Below are positions 1 to 8,634 of a stretch of 64,000 nt of DNA, one piece after another (position 1 is the first letter of the stretch; each line of letters starts with the position of its first letter). Location of the stretch: the NCBI RefSeq assembly GCF_018885265.1, contig NZ_CP076538.1:744001-808000 (forward strand), written 5' to 3'. The DNA comes from Amycolatopsis aidingensis. GTDB lineage: Bacteria > Actinomycetota > Actinomycetes > Mycobacteriales > Pseudonocardiaceae. A program made the position numbers and the translations under genes. The notes under the pieces are model-generated. The model did not search any database and was not told the DNA's origin. It worked only from the letters and a program-made list of their open reading frames with translations.

Positions 1-135
1 GCGGGCGAACCGTCGTCGCCGGGGTGCGACACCAGGACCGTCGCGTCCTCGCTGCTGTCGCCCCAGGCGCTGGCCACCTTCGGTTCGGCCCTGCTGAATG
101 CGCTGCTGGCCCTTCTCGGCCAGCCCATCCGCTGA
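1..135 (+). CDS. 3' end of an unrecognised gene
   Basis: An open frame runs in from the window edge and stops at TGA 133-135, giving the last 44 residues of a protein. The visible tail is Ser/Ala/Leu-rich and ends LLNALLALLGQPIR. A strong hairpin follows within 3 bp, which supports this being the real end of a transcribed gene. No family can be named from so short a piece. Confidence 0.5.
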   Translation, partial: AGEPSSPGCDTRTVASSLLSPQALATFGSALLNALLALLGQPIR

Positions 136-137
136 CC

Positions 138-190
138 GCTGTGAGTGGCCCGTTCCCTGCGAACTTCGCAGGGAACGGGCCACTCACAGC
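138..190. terminator. 26-bp perfect hairpin after the first gene
   Basis: Arms 138-163 and 165-190 are exact reverse complements around a single central base, and the outer part reads GTGAGTGGC/GCCACTCAC. It lies between the stop at 135 and the GntR gene. Placement fits a rho-independent type terminator, although no T-run follows. The exactness and length could equally make it one copy of a dispersed palindromic repeat. Confidence 0.5.
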
Positions 191-206
191 AGTTGATTGA
201 CGGCGG

Positions 207-947
207 GTGGCAGGCGGGTTACGGTGCTCCGTCGTGAACCTGTCCGACAGCCGGACTGCCGGTCAGGCGGTCCCGCGCCGGGTGAGCGCGATGGAGGCCG
301 TGCTCGCCGACCTGCGGGACGCCATCGGCAGGGGCGAGTACGCCATCGGCGAGAAGCTGCCTGCCGAGTCCGCGCTGGCCCAGCACTACGGCGTCAGCCG
401 GTCGGTGGTGCGGGAGGCGCTGCGCGCCCTGCAGGCGATCGGGCTCACCCGTTCACACACCGGCAAGGGCACCTTCGTCGCGGCCAGCACCGCGGTGGGC
501 AACCCGATCTTCGGCTCCTACTCGGCCCGCGACCTGGTCGAGGTGCGCAGGCATGTGGAGATCCCGGTCACCGGGTACGCCGCGGCCCGGCGCTCCGAGG
601 ACGACCTCGACCTGCTGGCCCAGCTGGTCGAGCGGATGGAGACCGAGACCGAGGACCTGGCCTGGACGGCGCTGGACACGCTGTTCCACATCACCATCGC
701 GCAGGCCTCCGGCAACGAGGTCTTCCGGCGTGTGATCGAGGAGATCCGGGACGCCCTGGCCCGCCAGTCCAGCTTCGTCAACCAGCTGCGCGGCCGCCGT
801 GAGCAGTCCAATGTAGAGCACCGCAGGATCGTGCGGGCGATCCTCGCGGGCTCCGAGGACGAGGCCGTGGCCGCCATGCGGGACCACCTGGCCGCGGTCG
901 AGGCCAGCCTGCAGGCGATCGTCGGGCCGGAGGACCGGGATGAGTGA
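207..947 (+). CDS. GntR-family regulator, FadR/FCD subfamily
   Basis: DNA-binding repressor of the FadR type. The winged-helix GntR domain covers about residues 28-95 (a PAESALAQHYGVSRSVVREA recognition region), followed by a helical FCD effector-binding domain to about residue 235 with the usual acidic/His metal-ligand pattern. Length (up to 246 residues) is normal. The start is uncertain: GTG 207 is the longest, GTG 234 and ATG 291 are alternatives and none has a clear Shine-Dalgarno. The stop overlaps the asparaginase start by 8 bp (ATGAGTGA), so the regulator probably controls the asparaginase-symporter operon it heads. The effector may be an amino acid or organic acid; that is inference. 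Confidence 0.85.
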   Translation: MAGGLRCSVVNLSDSRTAGQAVPRRVSAMEAVLADLRDAIGRGEYAIGEKLPAESALAQHYGVSRSVVREALRALQAIGLTRSHTGKGTFVAASTAVGNPIFGSYSARDLVEVRRHVEIPVTGYAAARRSEDDLDLLAQLVERMETETEDLAWTALDTLFHITIAQASGNEVFRRVIEEIRDALARQSSFVNQLRGRREQSNVEHRRIVRAILAGSEDEAVAAMRDHLAAVEASLQAIVGPEDRDE

Positions 948-1977
948 ACCGGTACCGCTGGTGCACGTGGTCCGGGACGGCGTGGTGGAAGGTGTCCACT
1001 ATGGATCCGTCGCCGTGCTCGGCCCGGACGGCACGGTCGAGTTCGCCGCGGGCGATATCGGGGCGCCGTTCTTCCTGCGCTCGGCCGCCAAACCGCTGCA
1101 GGCGGCCGGAATGCTGCGGGCCGGGCTGGAACTGCCGGACGACCTGCTCGCGCTGGCCGCCGCCAGCCATTCGGGTGAGGACATCCACCTCGCCGGTACC
1201 CACGCCATCCTGCGTGCGGCGGAACTGGACGAGGCGGACCTGGGCAACCCGCCCGCACTGCCGTACGATCCCGCGATGCGCGACGAGTGGCTGGCGCGCG
1301 GCCGGGCTCCGCGGCGGGCGGCGCACAACTGTTCCGGCAAGCATGCCGCCATGCTGCGCACGGCCCGTGCCCGCGGCTGGCCGACCCGGAACTATCTGGA
1401 CCGCGGCCACCCCCTGCAACGCGGGCTCGCCACCACCGTGGCCGAGCTGGCGGGCGAGCGGGTCGCCGAACCCAGCGTGGACGGCTGCGGTGCCCCGCTG
1501 TTCTCGGTGTCCCTGACCGGGCTCGCCCGCGCCTCGGCCCGGATCGCGACCGCGCGGGTGGACACCGCCGAGGGCGGCCTCGCCCGTGCCCTGCGTGCGC
1601 ACCCGGAGATGGTGGCGGGCACCCGCAGGGATGTCACCCACCTGATGCGGGCCTTCCCCGGCCTGATCGCCAAGGACGGCTTCGAGGGCGTACAGGTGGC
1701 CGCGTTGCCGGACGGCCACGCGGTGGCGATCAAGATCGCCGACGGCGCCGACCGGGCCAGAATGCCCGCCGCCGCGGCGGCACTGGCGCTGTGCGGCCTC
1801 GATCCGGCCCGACTCGCCGAGCAGGCCACGGTCCCGGTGTACGGCGGGGGCGAGGTGGTCGGCAGGCTGCAGCCCGCAGGCGAACTCGGTGCCGCGGCGC
1901 TAGCCGCGGGCGCGGGCCAACTCTTCGACGTCAAGTACCCGATCACCCGAGCAAGGAGTGCGGCATGGACGGCCTGA
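940..1977 (+). CDS. L-asparaginase, Rhizobium etli AnsA-like (class 3)
   Basis: Hydrolyses L-asparagine to aspartate and ammonia, probably in the cytoplasm since no signal peptide is seen. The 345-residue protein belongs to the asparaginase II family (PF06089), unrelated to E. coli AnsA/AnsB. The SxxK pair Ser48-Lys51 sits in FLRSAAKPLQ, at the numbering reported for the R. etli enzyme, and the conserved HNCSGKH and DGCGAPLFS segments follow. It overlaps the upstream GntR gene by 8 bp and the downstream symporter by 13 bp, so the three genes should be co-transcribed. The context suggests use of asparagine and alanine/glycine as carbon and nitrogen sources. Confidence 0.88.
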   Translation: MSEPVPLVHVVRDGVVEGVHYGSVAVLGPDGTVEFAAGDIGAPFFLRSAAKPLQAAGMLRAGLELPDDLLALAAASHSGEDIHLAGTHAILRAAELDEADLGNPPALPYDPAMRDEWLARGRAPRRAAHNCSGKHAAMLRTARARGWPTRNYLDRGHPLQRGLATTVAELAGERVAEPSVDGCGAPLFSVSLTGLARASARIATARVDTAEGGLARALRAHPEMVAGTRRDVTHLMRAFPGLIAKDGFEGVQVAALPDGHAVAIKIADGADRARMPAAAAALALCGLDPARLAEQATVPVYGGGEVVGRLQPAGELGAAALAAGAGQLFDVKYPITRARSAAWTA

Positions 1978-3422
1978 TCGACGGAATCGGCGAGGTGAAC
2001 GACCTCTTCTGGACCTACCTGGTCATCCCGTTGCTCGCGCTGATCGGTATCTACTTCACGGTGCGTTCCGGCGGGGTGCAGGTCCGGATGCTCCCGGAGA
2101 TGATCCGCAACCTGCGCAGCAAGCCGGAGAACGCGCCGGACGGGAAGAAGGCGATCTCCTCCTTCCAGGCCTTCTCCATCTCGGCCGCGGCCAGGGTCGG
2201 CACCGGCAACGTCGCCGGGGTCGCGATCGCCATCGCGCTCGGCGGGCCGGGCGCGGTGCTGTGGATGTGGATCATGGGGCTGGTCGTCGGCTCGGCCGCG
2301 TTCGTGGAGTCGACCCTGGCCCAGCTGTTCAAGGTCAGGGATCGCACCGGCTACCGCGGCGGCCCCGCCTACTACATGCAGCACGGGCTGAAGGCCCGCT
2401 GGATGGGCATCCTGTTCGCGGTGGTCATCATCTTCACCTTCAGCTTCACCTTCAACATGGTGCAGGCCAACAGCATCGTGGACGCCGTGAACTCCTCGGT
2501 GACCGCTGTGACCGGGGAACAGGAAGCGGGCTGGGTGGCCCCGGTGGTCGGCTTCGGCCTGGTCGCACTGGTCGCACTGGTGGTGTTCGGCGGGGTTCGC
2601 CGGATCGCGCACGTCGCCCAGATGACCGTGCCGTTCATGGCGCTGATCTACCTGATCATGGGCATCATCGTGGTGCTGATGAACGTGGAGAAGATCCCCA
2701 CCGTGCTCGGCGACATCGTCGGCGCCGCCTTCGGGTTCAAGGAGATCGGCGCCGCGGCCGTGGGCACCGCGATCATGCAGGGCATCCGGCGCGGCCTGTT
2801 CTCCAACGAGGCCGGCATGGGCTCCGCGCCCAACGCGGGCGCCACCGCGGCGGTGAGCCACCCGGTCAAGCAGGGCCTCGCGCAGACCTTCGGGATCTAC
2901 TTCGACACCCTGATCGTCTGCTCGATCACCGCGTTCATCATCCTGGTCTCCGACCCGACCTACGGTGAGGCCGTCGGTGCCTCGATGACGCAGAGCTCGC
3001 TGGAGGCCAACCTCGGCACCTGGTCCCTGCACCTGCTGACGGTGATCATCTTCCTGCTGGCCTTCACCTCGGTGCTCGGAAACTTCTATTACGGCGAAGC
3101 GAACCTCACCTTCCTCACCACCAACCCGCGGGCGCTGCCGATCTTCCGCGGGGTGGTGATCGTGATCCTGTTCCTCGGCGCGGTGGCCTCCCTGGAGCTG
3201 GTGTGGAGCGTGGCCGACGTGACCATGGGGGTGATGGCCGTGGTCAACCTGCTCGCGGTCGCTCCACTCGGGGTGCTGGCCATGCGGTTGCTCAAGGACT
3301 ACCAGGAGCAGCGCAGGCAGGGGCTGGACCCGGTGTTCACCCGGGACCGGCTGCCGGACATCCAGGGCGTGCAGTGCTGGGAGGCCGACCGCGCCGAGCT
3401 GAAACAGCAGTCGGGCTCCTAG
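1965..3422 (+). CDS. AGCS-family alanine/glycine:cation symporter
   Basis: Imports alanine or glycine with sodium ions across the inner membrane. ATG 1965 is preceded by AAGGAG at 1953-1958 and overlaps the end of the asparaginase gene. The 485-residue protein has about 10-11 hydrophobic segments and the hallmarks of the family: ARVGTGNVAGVA near residue 75, YRGGPAYYMQ near 130 and the FSNEAGMGSAPNA signature near 280. The C-terminus is hydrophilic. As last gene of the GntR-asparaginase operon it probably supplies substrate or removes products of amino-acid breakdown. Confidence 0.88.
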   Translation: MDGLIDGIGEVNDLFWTYLVIPLLALIGIYFTVRSGGVQVRMLPEMIRNLRSKPENAPDGKKAISSFQAFSISAAARVGTGNVAGVAIAIALGGPGAVLWMWIMGLVVGSAAFVESTLAQLFKVRDRTGYRGGPAYYMQHGLKARWMGILFAVVIIFTFSFTFNMVQANSIVDAVNSSVTAVTGEQEAGWVAPVVGFGLVALVALVVFGGVRRIAHVAQMTVPFMALIYLIMGIIVVLMNVEKIPTVLGDIVGAAFGFKEIGAAAVGTAIMQGIRRGLFSNEAGMGSAPNAGATAAVSHPVKQGLAQTFGIYFDTLIVCSITAFIILVSDPTYGEAVGASMTQSSLEANLGTWSLHLLTVIIFLLAFTSVLGNFYYGEANLTFLTTNPRALPIFRGVVIVILFLGAVASLELVWSVADVTMGVMAVVNLLAVAPLGVLAMRLLKDYQEQRRQGLDPVFTRDRLPDIQGVQCWEADRAELKQQSGS

Positions 3423-3429
3423 CGGTACA

Positions 3430-4899
3430 TCAACTCGGCTCCGTCGCGGACCCGGTGGGCTCGGCGTCCGGTGTGTCTACTGTGGTCTGATCGTCTTCCT
3501 CGGGGCCGCGCAGTTCCCAGGTGCCGCGGCGGCGCAGCACGAACACGTAGTAGGCCAGCGCGAGCAGCAGGATCACCCCGGTGACGATCAGGCTCGGTCT
3601 GCCGATCTTGGGGTCCAGCGCGTTCTGGTACACCACGTAGACCAGCGCGGCCAGCCCGATCACCGGGGGTAGCGGGAACAGCGGCATCTTGTAGACGGCG
3701 TGCGCCGTGGAGCCGTTCCGCCGCCCGGCGAGCACCGCGACGCACAGGCTCCCGTACACCACGACCAGACCGGTTCCGGTGAGCACCAGCAGCAGGGTCT
3801 CGTCCACGAAGCAGATCGCGGCGCCGACCGCCCCGGTCACCAGGGTGGCGACCCACGGGGTGCCGAACCGCGGGTGGATCGCCGCCATACCGCGGTTGAT
3901 GGAGCGGGACCAGACCCGGTCCCTACCGGTGCTGAACAGCAGCCGCGCGCTCAGCAGGGTGATCGCGATGACCGCGTTGATGATGGCCAGCGCAACCGCG
4001 AGGCTGATCACGGTGTTCAGCGTGCTCCCGCCGCGTTCGGTGACGAAGTGGTTCATCATGTTCTCCGCGCCGAAGGTGGCGGCGAGATCCGGGGTGCCGA
4101 GCACCATCGCGGTGACCGGAAGCAGCTCGGCGATCACGGTGACCCCGAGTGCCCACAGGATCGCCCGCGCGATACCCCGGTTGGCGTCCGCGGTCTCCTC
4201 GCCGAAGTACACCGCGCTGCCGTAGCCGTTGTAGGCGAAGATCGCGACCGCGACCGCCGCGGCGATCAGTCCCACCGAGGCGGGCGCGAGATCCGACCCT
4301 CCGGAAGCGACGACCGGGTCCAGCAGCACCTCGCCGAGCGGGCGTTCCACGTTGAGGAAGCCGAGCATGGACAGCACCACCAGCGCCGCCATCTCTACCG
4401 CGAGGAAGATCCCGGTGACCACCGCGTTGAACTTGACGTCGAACACCGCGAGTATCGCGGAGCCGATGACCACCACCGCGGCGGTGACCTGGCCGTTCAG
4501 CCCTGGTAGCAGCACACCGAGATAGGTGCCGACCCCGAGCGCGATCACCGCGAGGATCAGCAGCTGGGTGATCAGGAACAGGCCGAGGATCAGGAATCCG
4601 GGCAACCTGCCGAGGGTGCGGCCCACGATCGCGTACTCGCCGCCGGACAGCGGGTAGGCCGAGGCCAGCTCGGCGTAGACGAAGGCCATGAAGATCCCGA
4701 CCACGCCCGCGGCCAGGAAGCTCCACAGTGCACCGGTTCCGGCCTGCTCCAGCACGCCCGGCGCGATGATGAACACCGATGATGCCGGGGTGATCGCGGA
4801 CAGCGTGATCAGCACGGTGCCGAGGACCTTCAGTCCACGGCGCAACTGCGTTGGCTGCTCGGTGTTCGAGGTATCGGTTGGGTTCTCGGATGCGGTCAT
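3430..4899 (-). CDS. APC-family amino acid permease
   Basis: Membrane transporter of 489 residues with about 12 predicted helices. After a short polar N-terminus comes LRRGLKVLGTVLITLSAITP, typical of APC permeases, then the AYPLSGGEYAIVGRT motif and YNGYGSAVYFGEET in the middle. The substrate cannot be read from sequence; neighbours on both sides handle amino acids and peptides. It faces the symporter gene convergently with only 7 bp between stops. The peptidase gene starts upstream on the same strand, 31 bp away, so the two may form an operon. Confidence 0.82.
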   Translation of the reverse strand: MTASENPTDTSNTEQPTQLRRGLKVLGTVLITLSAITPASSVFIIAPGVLEQAGTGALWSFLAAGVVGIFMAFVYAELASAYPLSGGEYAIVGRTLGRLPGFLILGLFLITQLLILAVIALGVGTYLGVLLPGLNGQVTAAVVVIGSAILAVFDVKFNAVVTGIFLAVEMAALVVLSMLGFLNVERPLGEVLLDPVVASGGSDLAPASVGLIAAAVAVAIFAYNGYGSAVYFGEETADANRGIARAILWALGVTVIAELLPVTAMVLGTPDLAATFGAENMMNHFVTERGGSTLNTVISLAVALAIINAVIAITLLSARLLFSTGRDRVWSRSINRGMAAIHPRFGTPWVATLVTGAVGAAICFVDETLLLVLTGTGLVVVYGSLCVAVLAGRRNGSTAHAVYKMPLFPLPPVIGLAALVYVVYQNALDPKIGRPSLIVTGVILLLALAYYVFVLRRRGTWELRGPEEDDQTTVDTPDAEPTGSATEPS

Positions 4900-4930
4900 T
4901 GCAATCCCTTGCTCGGGTCGTGTACCCCGT

Positions 4931-6052
4931 CTACTGCCGCCGGAGCAGCCGCACGAGATCGTCGTGTGGCAGCCCCGGGGAACGGTGGTCGTCCCTTCCG
5001 ACCATGGTTCGGCCCGCGACCAGCGCGTTCAGCACGGCTTCCTCGACCGCTTCCACCACCGCGCGGTAGTAGGGGTCCATGCGTCCCCATGGGATGAAGC
5101 GAAGTACGTCGTAATCGCCCGCACCCGGTTCGCCGCGCGGGAAGGAACTGTTCAGCGCACCGGCGTTGGCCGTGCTGAAGGCGAGGAAGACGTCCCCGGA
5201 GAAGTGCGAACCGGTGGTTCCGGTACGGGCGAGACCCAGTGGTACCCGCCGGGCCAGCGCGGTGCACTGGTTCGGCAGCAGCGGGGCGTCGGTGCCAAGG
5301 ATGACGATCACCGAACCGGCGCCGGGCGGGGTGGCCCAGTCCATCTCCTCCATCGGGTTGTCCACGGCGAGGGCGTTACCGACCGGGGTGCCGGTGACGG
5401 TCAGCTCTCGCCGGGATCCGAAGTTGGCCTGTACGAAGGCGCCAACCGTGTAGCTGTGCTGTCCATACCGGACGGTCCGGGAGGCGGTTCCGCTGCCGCC
5501 CTTGAAGGCGTAGCAGTTCATCCCGGTACCGCCGCCGACCGAACCCTCGACGATCGGGCCGGGCGCCGCGGTTTCGATCGCCTGCACCGCGTGTTCCGGC
5601 CGCACATGTGGGCCGTTGATGTCGTTCAGGTAACCGTCCCAGGTCTCGGCGACCACCGGCAGCAGCCATTCCGCGGCCATCGCGGGTTTGTGCTCGACGA
5701 TCCAGTCGATGACGCCCCGGTGGCAGGGCCCGACGGCGTGCGTGTTGGTGATCAGCACCGGAGTGTCCAGCGAACCGGTCTCGCTGAGCCAGGTGGTTCC
5801 GGTCATCTCGCCGTTGCCGTTCAGCGAGTACCAGCCCGCGGCGCAGGCGGTGCCGACACCTTCCCTGCCCCGCGGCAGTAGCGCGGTGACCCCGGTGCGT
5901 ACCGGCCCGGATCCGGTGCGCAGTGGCCCGTCACCCTCGATGAGCGTGGTGTAACCGACTTCCACCCCGGGCACATCGGTGATTCCGTTGTGCGGGCCGG
6001 TGTTGCCCGGCAGGTCGATGCCGAGGTCCCTGGCCCGAACCGGCTGGCTCAT
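4931..6052 (-). CDS. P1-family (DmpA-like) aminopeptidase
   Basis: Self-processing N-terminal-nucleophile hydrolase of the DmpA/BapA group (MEROPS S58), which removes N-terminal L- or D-residues, or beta-amino acids, from small peptides and amides. The 373-residue precursor shows the expected cleavage site Gly246-Ser247 in PPGAGSVIVILGTDAP; Ser247 would become the nucleophile of the beta chain. The conserved N-terminal ITDVPGVEVGYTT and the TNTHAVG and GTGMNCYAFKGG segments are present. No signal peptide is seen. It is divergent from the MocR regulator and probably co-transcribed with the APC permease, suggesting peptide or D-amino-acid use. Confidence 0.86.
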   Translation of the reverse strand: MSQPVRARDLGIDLPGNTGPHNGITDVPGVEVGYTTLIEGDGPLRTGSGPVRTGVTALLPRGREGVGTACAAGWYSLNGNGEMTGTTWLSETGSLDTPVLITNTHAVGPCHRGVIDWIVEHKPAMAAEWLLPVVAETWDGYLNDINGPHVRPEHAVQAIETAAPGPIVEGSVGGGTGMNCYAFKGGSGTASRTVRYGQHSYTVGAFVQANFGSRRELTVTGTPVGNALAVDNPMEEMDWATPPGAGSVIVILGTDAPLLPNQCTALARRVPLGLARTGTTGSHFSGDVFLAFSTANAGALNSSFPRGEPGAGDYDVLRFIPWGRMDPYYRAVVEAVEEAVLNALVAGRTMVGRDDHRSPGLPHDDLVRLLRRQ

Positions 6053-6123
6053 CGTTCCTCCTGGCGGCCTGCTGCGCGATGCCAGCCAGAATCAAACGTC
6101 GCACATTGTTGAATTACAAGGGA

Positions 6124-6143
6124 CTTTTGTTACCGTACAAAAG
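6124..6143. promoter_or_regulatory. Palindromic operator candidate at the MocR start codon
   Basis: CTTTTGT (6124-6130) and ACAAAAG (6137-6143) are exact inverted repeats separated by six bases, and the right arm abuts the ATG of the MocR gene at 6144. The AT-rich 91-bp gap also holds the divergent promoter of the aminopeptidase gene. A site so placed would let the MocR protein repress itself and possibly the peptidase-permease pair; binding is inferred from position only. Confidence 0.5.
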
Positions 6144-7499
6144 ATGTGGACCGCGGAGCGCCTTGCCGCCCGCCTCGCCGAGAGCAGCGCCGATGGCATT
6201 GCCCGGTCGGTGGCGCGGCTGGTGTCCACCGGTGAGATCGAGGTCGGCACCCGGTTGCCGACGGTCCGGGCGCTGGCCAGGTCGCTGCGGGTGAGCCCGA
6301 CGACGGTGTCCGAGGCCTGGCGTTCGCTCTCCAGTGCCGGGGTGGTGGAGACCGGTGGTCGCCGGGGCACCACCGTGCGGGGGCGGCCGCAGCCCGCCGC
6401 GGCGACCAGGTTCTCCAAGCTGCACCACAACGGCCCGCCGCCCGCGCTGGACCTGTCCACCGGAACGCCCGATCCGGACCTGCTGCCGGATCTCGGGCCC
6501 GCCATGCACAAGCTGAGCAGGCATGCCGCCGCGAGCTCCTACTTCGACGCGCCGGTGCTACCGGAACTGGAGGAGGTGCTACGCGCCGACTGGCCGTTCC
6601 GCCCGGCCGCGCTCACCATGGTGGACGGCGCGATGGACGCCATCGACCGGGTCTTCGAGGTGGTACTGCGGTTCGGCGACCGGGTGCTGGTGGAGAACCC
6701 GACCTTCCCGCCGATTCTCGACCTGCTGGAGGAACGCGGGATCACCGTGCTCGGGCTGCCGCTGGATGCCGAGGGGGTGCGCCCGGACGCGCTGGCCGAT
6801 GCGGTCGCCGGTTCCCCGCCCGCGGCGCTGGTCATCCAGCCACGCGCGCAGAACCCCAGTGGTCACACCATGTCCGACCAGCGGGCCATGCGGCTGGCCT
6901 CGATCCTCGGGGTGGCCAAGGACCTGGTGATCATCGAGGACGACCACGGTGCGCCGCTGTCCACCTCGCCGCCGGTGAGCCTCGGCAGTTACCTGCCGGA
7001 GCAGACCGTGCACGTCCGCGGATTCTCCAAGTCGCACGGCCCCGACCTGCGGCTGGCCGCGCTCGGTGGGGTGGACGCGATCGTGGAGAAGGTGTTGCGT
7101 CGTCGCCTGCTCGGGCCGGCCTGGTCGAGCCGCCTGTTGCAGGCGCTGCTGCTGCACCTGCTGACCGATCCGGCCTCGGTCGCCGAGGTGGCCCACGCCA
7201 GCCGGGTATACGCGCAACGCCGTGGCCTGCTCACCGAAGCGCTGACCGGCAGGGGAGTGCGGGTGGCAGGCGGGGACGGGATCAACCTCTGGATCGAGGT
7301 GCGCGATGAGACGGCGGCGCTGGTCGCCCTCGCGGTCAACCAGATCACCGCGGCACCGGGCTCCCCGTTCCTTTCCGCGCCGCTGGCCGCCGATCACATC
7401 CGGGTCACCTGCGCCGGCGTGCGCGGCGATATCGACCAGCTGGCCGGGCATATCGCCGCGGCCGCCCTCCCCGCAGGCAGCCCCTACCGAGCCAACTGA
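6144..7499 (+). CDS. MocR/PdxR-type GntR-aminotransferase regulator
   Basis: A 451-residue transcription factor joining an N-terminal GntR winged helix (about 15-75, TVRALARSLRVSPTTVSEAW) to a fold-type I aminotransferase-like domain (about 100-445). The PLP lysine is probably Lys296 in RGFSKSHGPDLR, and the NPTFPP and QPRAQNPSG segments of the cofactor pocket are retained. ATG 6144 was chosen because the GntR domain starts at once; longer readings would run through the operator. Members sense PLP or an amino compound and often control divergent genes, here the aminopeptidase and permease. The message may be leaderless, as no ribosome-binding site precedes the ATG. Confidence 0.85.
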   Translation: MWTAERLAARLAESSADGIARSVARLVSTGEIEVGTRLPTVRALARSLRVSPTTVSEAWRSLSSAGVVETGGRRGTTVRGRPQPAAATRFSKLHHNGPPPALDLSTGTPDPDLLPDLGPAMHKLSRHAAASSYFDAPVLPELEEVLRADWPFRPAALTMVDGAMDAIDRVFEVVLRFGDRVLVENPTFPPILDLLEERGITVLGLPLDAEGVRPDALADAVAGSPPAALVIQPRAQNPSGHTMSDQRAMRLASILGVAKDLVIIEDDHGAPLSTSPPVSLGSYLPEQTVHVRGFSKSHGPDLRLAALGGVDAIVEKVLRRRLLGPAWSSRLLQALLLHLLTDPASVAEVAHASRVYAQRRGLLTEALTGRGVRVAGGDGINLWIEVRDETAALVALAVNQITAAPGSPFLSAPLAADHIRVTCAGVRGDIDQLAGHIAAAALPAGSPYRAN

Positions 7500-7701
7500 C
7501 GGCGTGTTTGCCACCCGCGTCGGTGCGCAGTCCGAGTAGCTCGGCGCCCGCCGCGAGCTGTCATCGGCATGACATGCGTCTGCTTCCCGCTTGTCATCCG
7601 GTGCCGATTTCGAATCGTGCCAGAGCGAATCTATTGCTCCCGCCGTTCGCGGACTTCTAGCGTGCGGAACACACTTCCCTGCGCACAGGAGGAACAACGG
7701 C

Positions 7702-8574
7702 GTGTCCACCTTGAACAGAAGGCTCAGCGGCGGGTTCACCGCGCTGGTCGCGGCAACGGCAATGCTCGCTTGCGCGCCGACCGCGACCGCGCAGGAGAAC
7801 CCATTCGAGCGCGGCCCCGACCCGACCGAGCGCAGCATCGAGGCGCCGCGCGGCCCGTTCGCCACCGCCACCACCACGGTCGCCCGCGGCGGCGTGCAAG
7901 GGTTCGGCGGCGGCACGATCTACTACCCGACCGACACCAGCGAGGGAACCTTCGGCGCGGTCGCCATCTCGCCCGGATTCACCGAGAGCCAGTCCGCGAT
8001 CTCCTGGTACGGGCAGCGGCTGGCTTCCCAGGGATTCGTGGTGTTCACCATCGACACGAACGGGATTTTCGACTTCCCCGACCAGCGTGGGGACCAGCTG
8101 CTCGCCGCGCTGGACTACCTGACCACCCATAGCACGGTCGCCGACCGGATCGACGCCGACCGGCTCGGCGTGCTCGGGCACTCGATGGGCGGGGGTGGCT
8201 CGCTTTCCGCCGTCGACGAGCGCACTGAGCTCCAGGCCGCCATTCCGCTGGCGCCGTGGCATCTCAACCAGAACTGGTCCGGTGTGGACGTTCCAACGAT
8301 GATCATCGGTGGGGAGACCGACTTCATCGCGCCGGTTGACACGCACGCCGAGCCGTTCTACCAGTCGCTACCGTCTTCTTTGGACAAGGCGTATCTGGAG
8401 ATGAAGGGGAAGGGGCACTTCGTCACCAACTCGCCGAACACGGTGATCGCCAAGTTCGCGATCTCATGGCTGAAACGGTTCATCGACAACGACACCCGCT
8501 ACGAGCGGTTCCTCTGCCCTGCACCGAGCCCGGATGCCGAGATCTCGGAGTACCGGGACACCTGCCCACACTGA
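7702..8574 (+). CDS. Secreted cutinase/polyester hydrolase (PET-hydrolase family)
   Basis: Exported alpha/beta hydrolase of 290 residues, strongly similar by eye to Thermobifida cutinases and leaf-compost cutinase (PF12740/cutinase-type lipases). GTG 7702 follows AGGAGG at 7688-7693. A signal peptide spans about 1-31. Catalytic residues are Ser161 (GHSMGGGG), Asp207 (GGETDFIAP) and His239 (KGKGHFVTN); Trp186 (LAPWHLN), the ERGPDPT start of the mature chain and the C-terminal Cys272/Cys288 pair match the family. Phe93 in SPGFTESQ occupies the oxyanion-hole aromatic position that is Tyr in Thermobifida enzymes. It is a lone gene facing the trypsin-like gene across a hairpin. Polymer substrate range is inferred from family. 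Confidence 0.88.
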   Translation: MSTLNRRLSGGFTALVAATAMLACAPTATAQENPFERGPDPTERSIEAPRGPFATATTTVARGGVQGFGGGTIYYPTDTSEGTFGAVAISPGFTESQSAISWYGQRLASQGFVVFTIDTNGIFDFPDQRGDQLLAALDYLTTHSTVADRIDADRLGVLGHSMGGGGSLSAVDERTELQAAIPLAPWHLNQNWSGVDVPTMIIGGETDFIAPVDTHAEPFYQSLPSSLDKAYLEMKGKGHFVTNSPNTVIAKFAISWLKRFIDNDTRYERFLCPAPSPDAEISEYRDTCPH

Positions 8575-8589
8575 GGGCCTGGCAACAGG

Positions 8590-8624
8590 CCGGGGTGCAC
8601 CCCCTGCACGTGGGTGCACCCCGG
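8590..8624. terminator. Bidirectional terminator hairpin
   Basis: CCGGGGTGCACCC (8590-8602) pairs exactly with GGGTGCACCCCGG (8612-8624) around a 9-base loop. It sits between the stops of the convergent cutinase and trypsin-like genes, where a two-way terminator is expected. No T-run follows, which is usual in high-GC actinomycetes. Confidence 0.7.
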
Positions 8625-8634
8625 TGTCCCTGCG

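Noticed and set aside
1392..3032. Long open frame of over 500 codons antisense to the asparaginase and symporter genes
   Set aside because: Composition is Arg/His/Asp-rich with no recognisable fold, and it mirrors codon bias of the real genes in a high-GC genome. Many such long shadows occur, for example 22639-24450 and 19267-21426.
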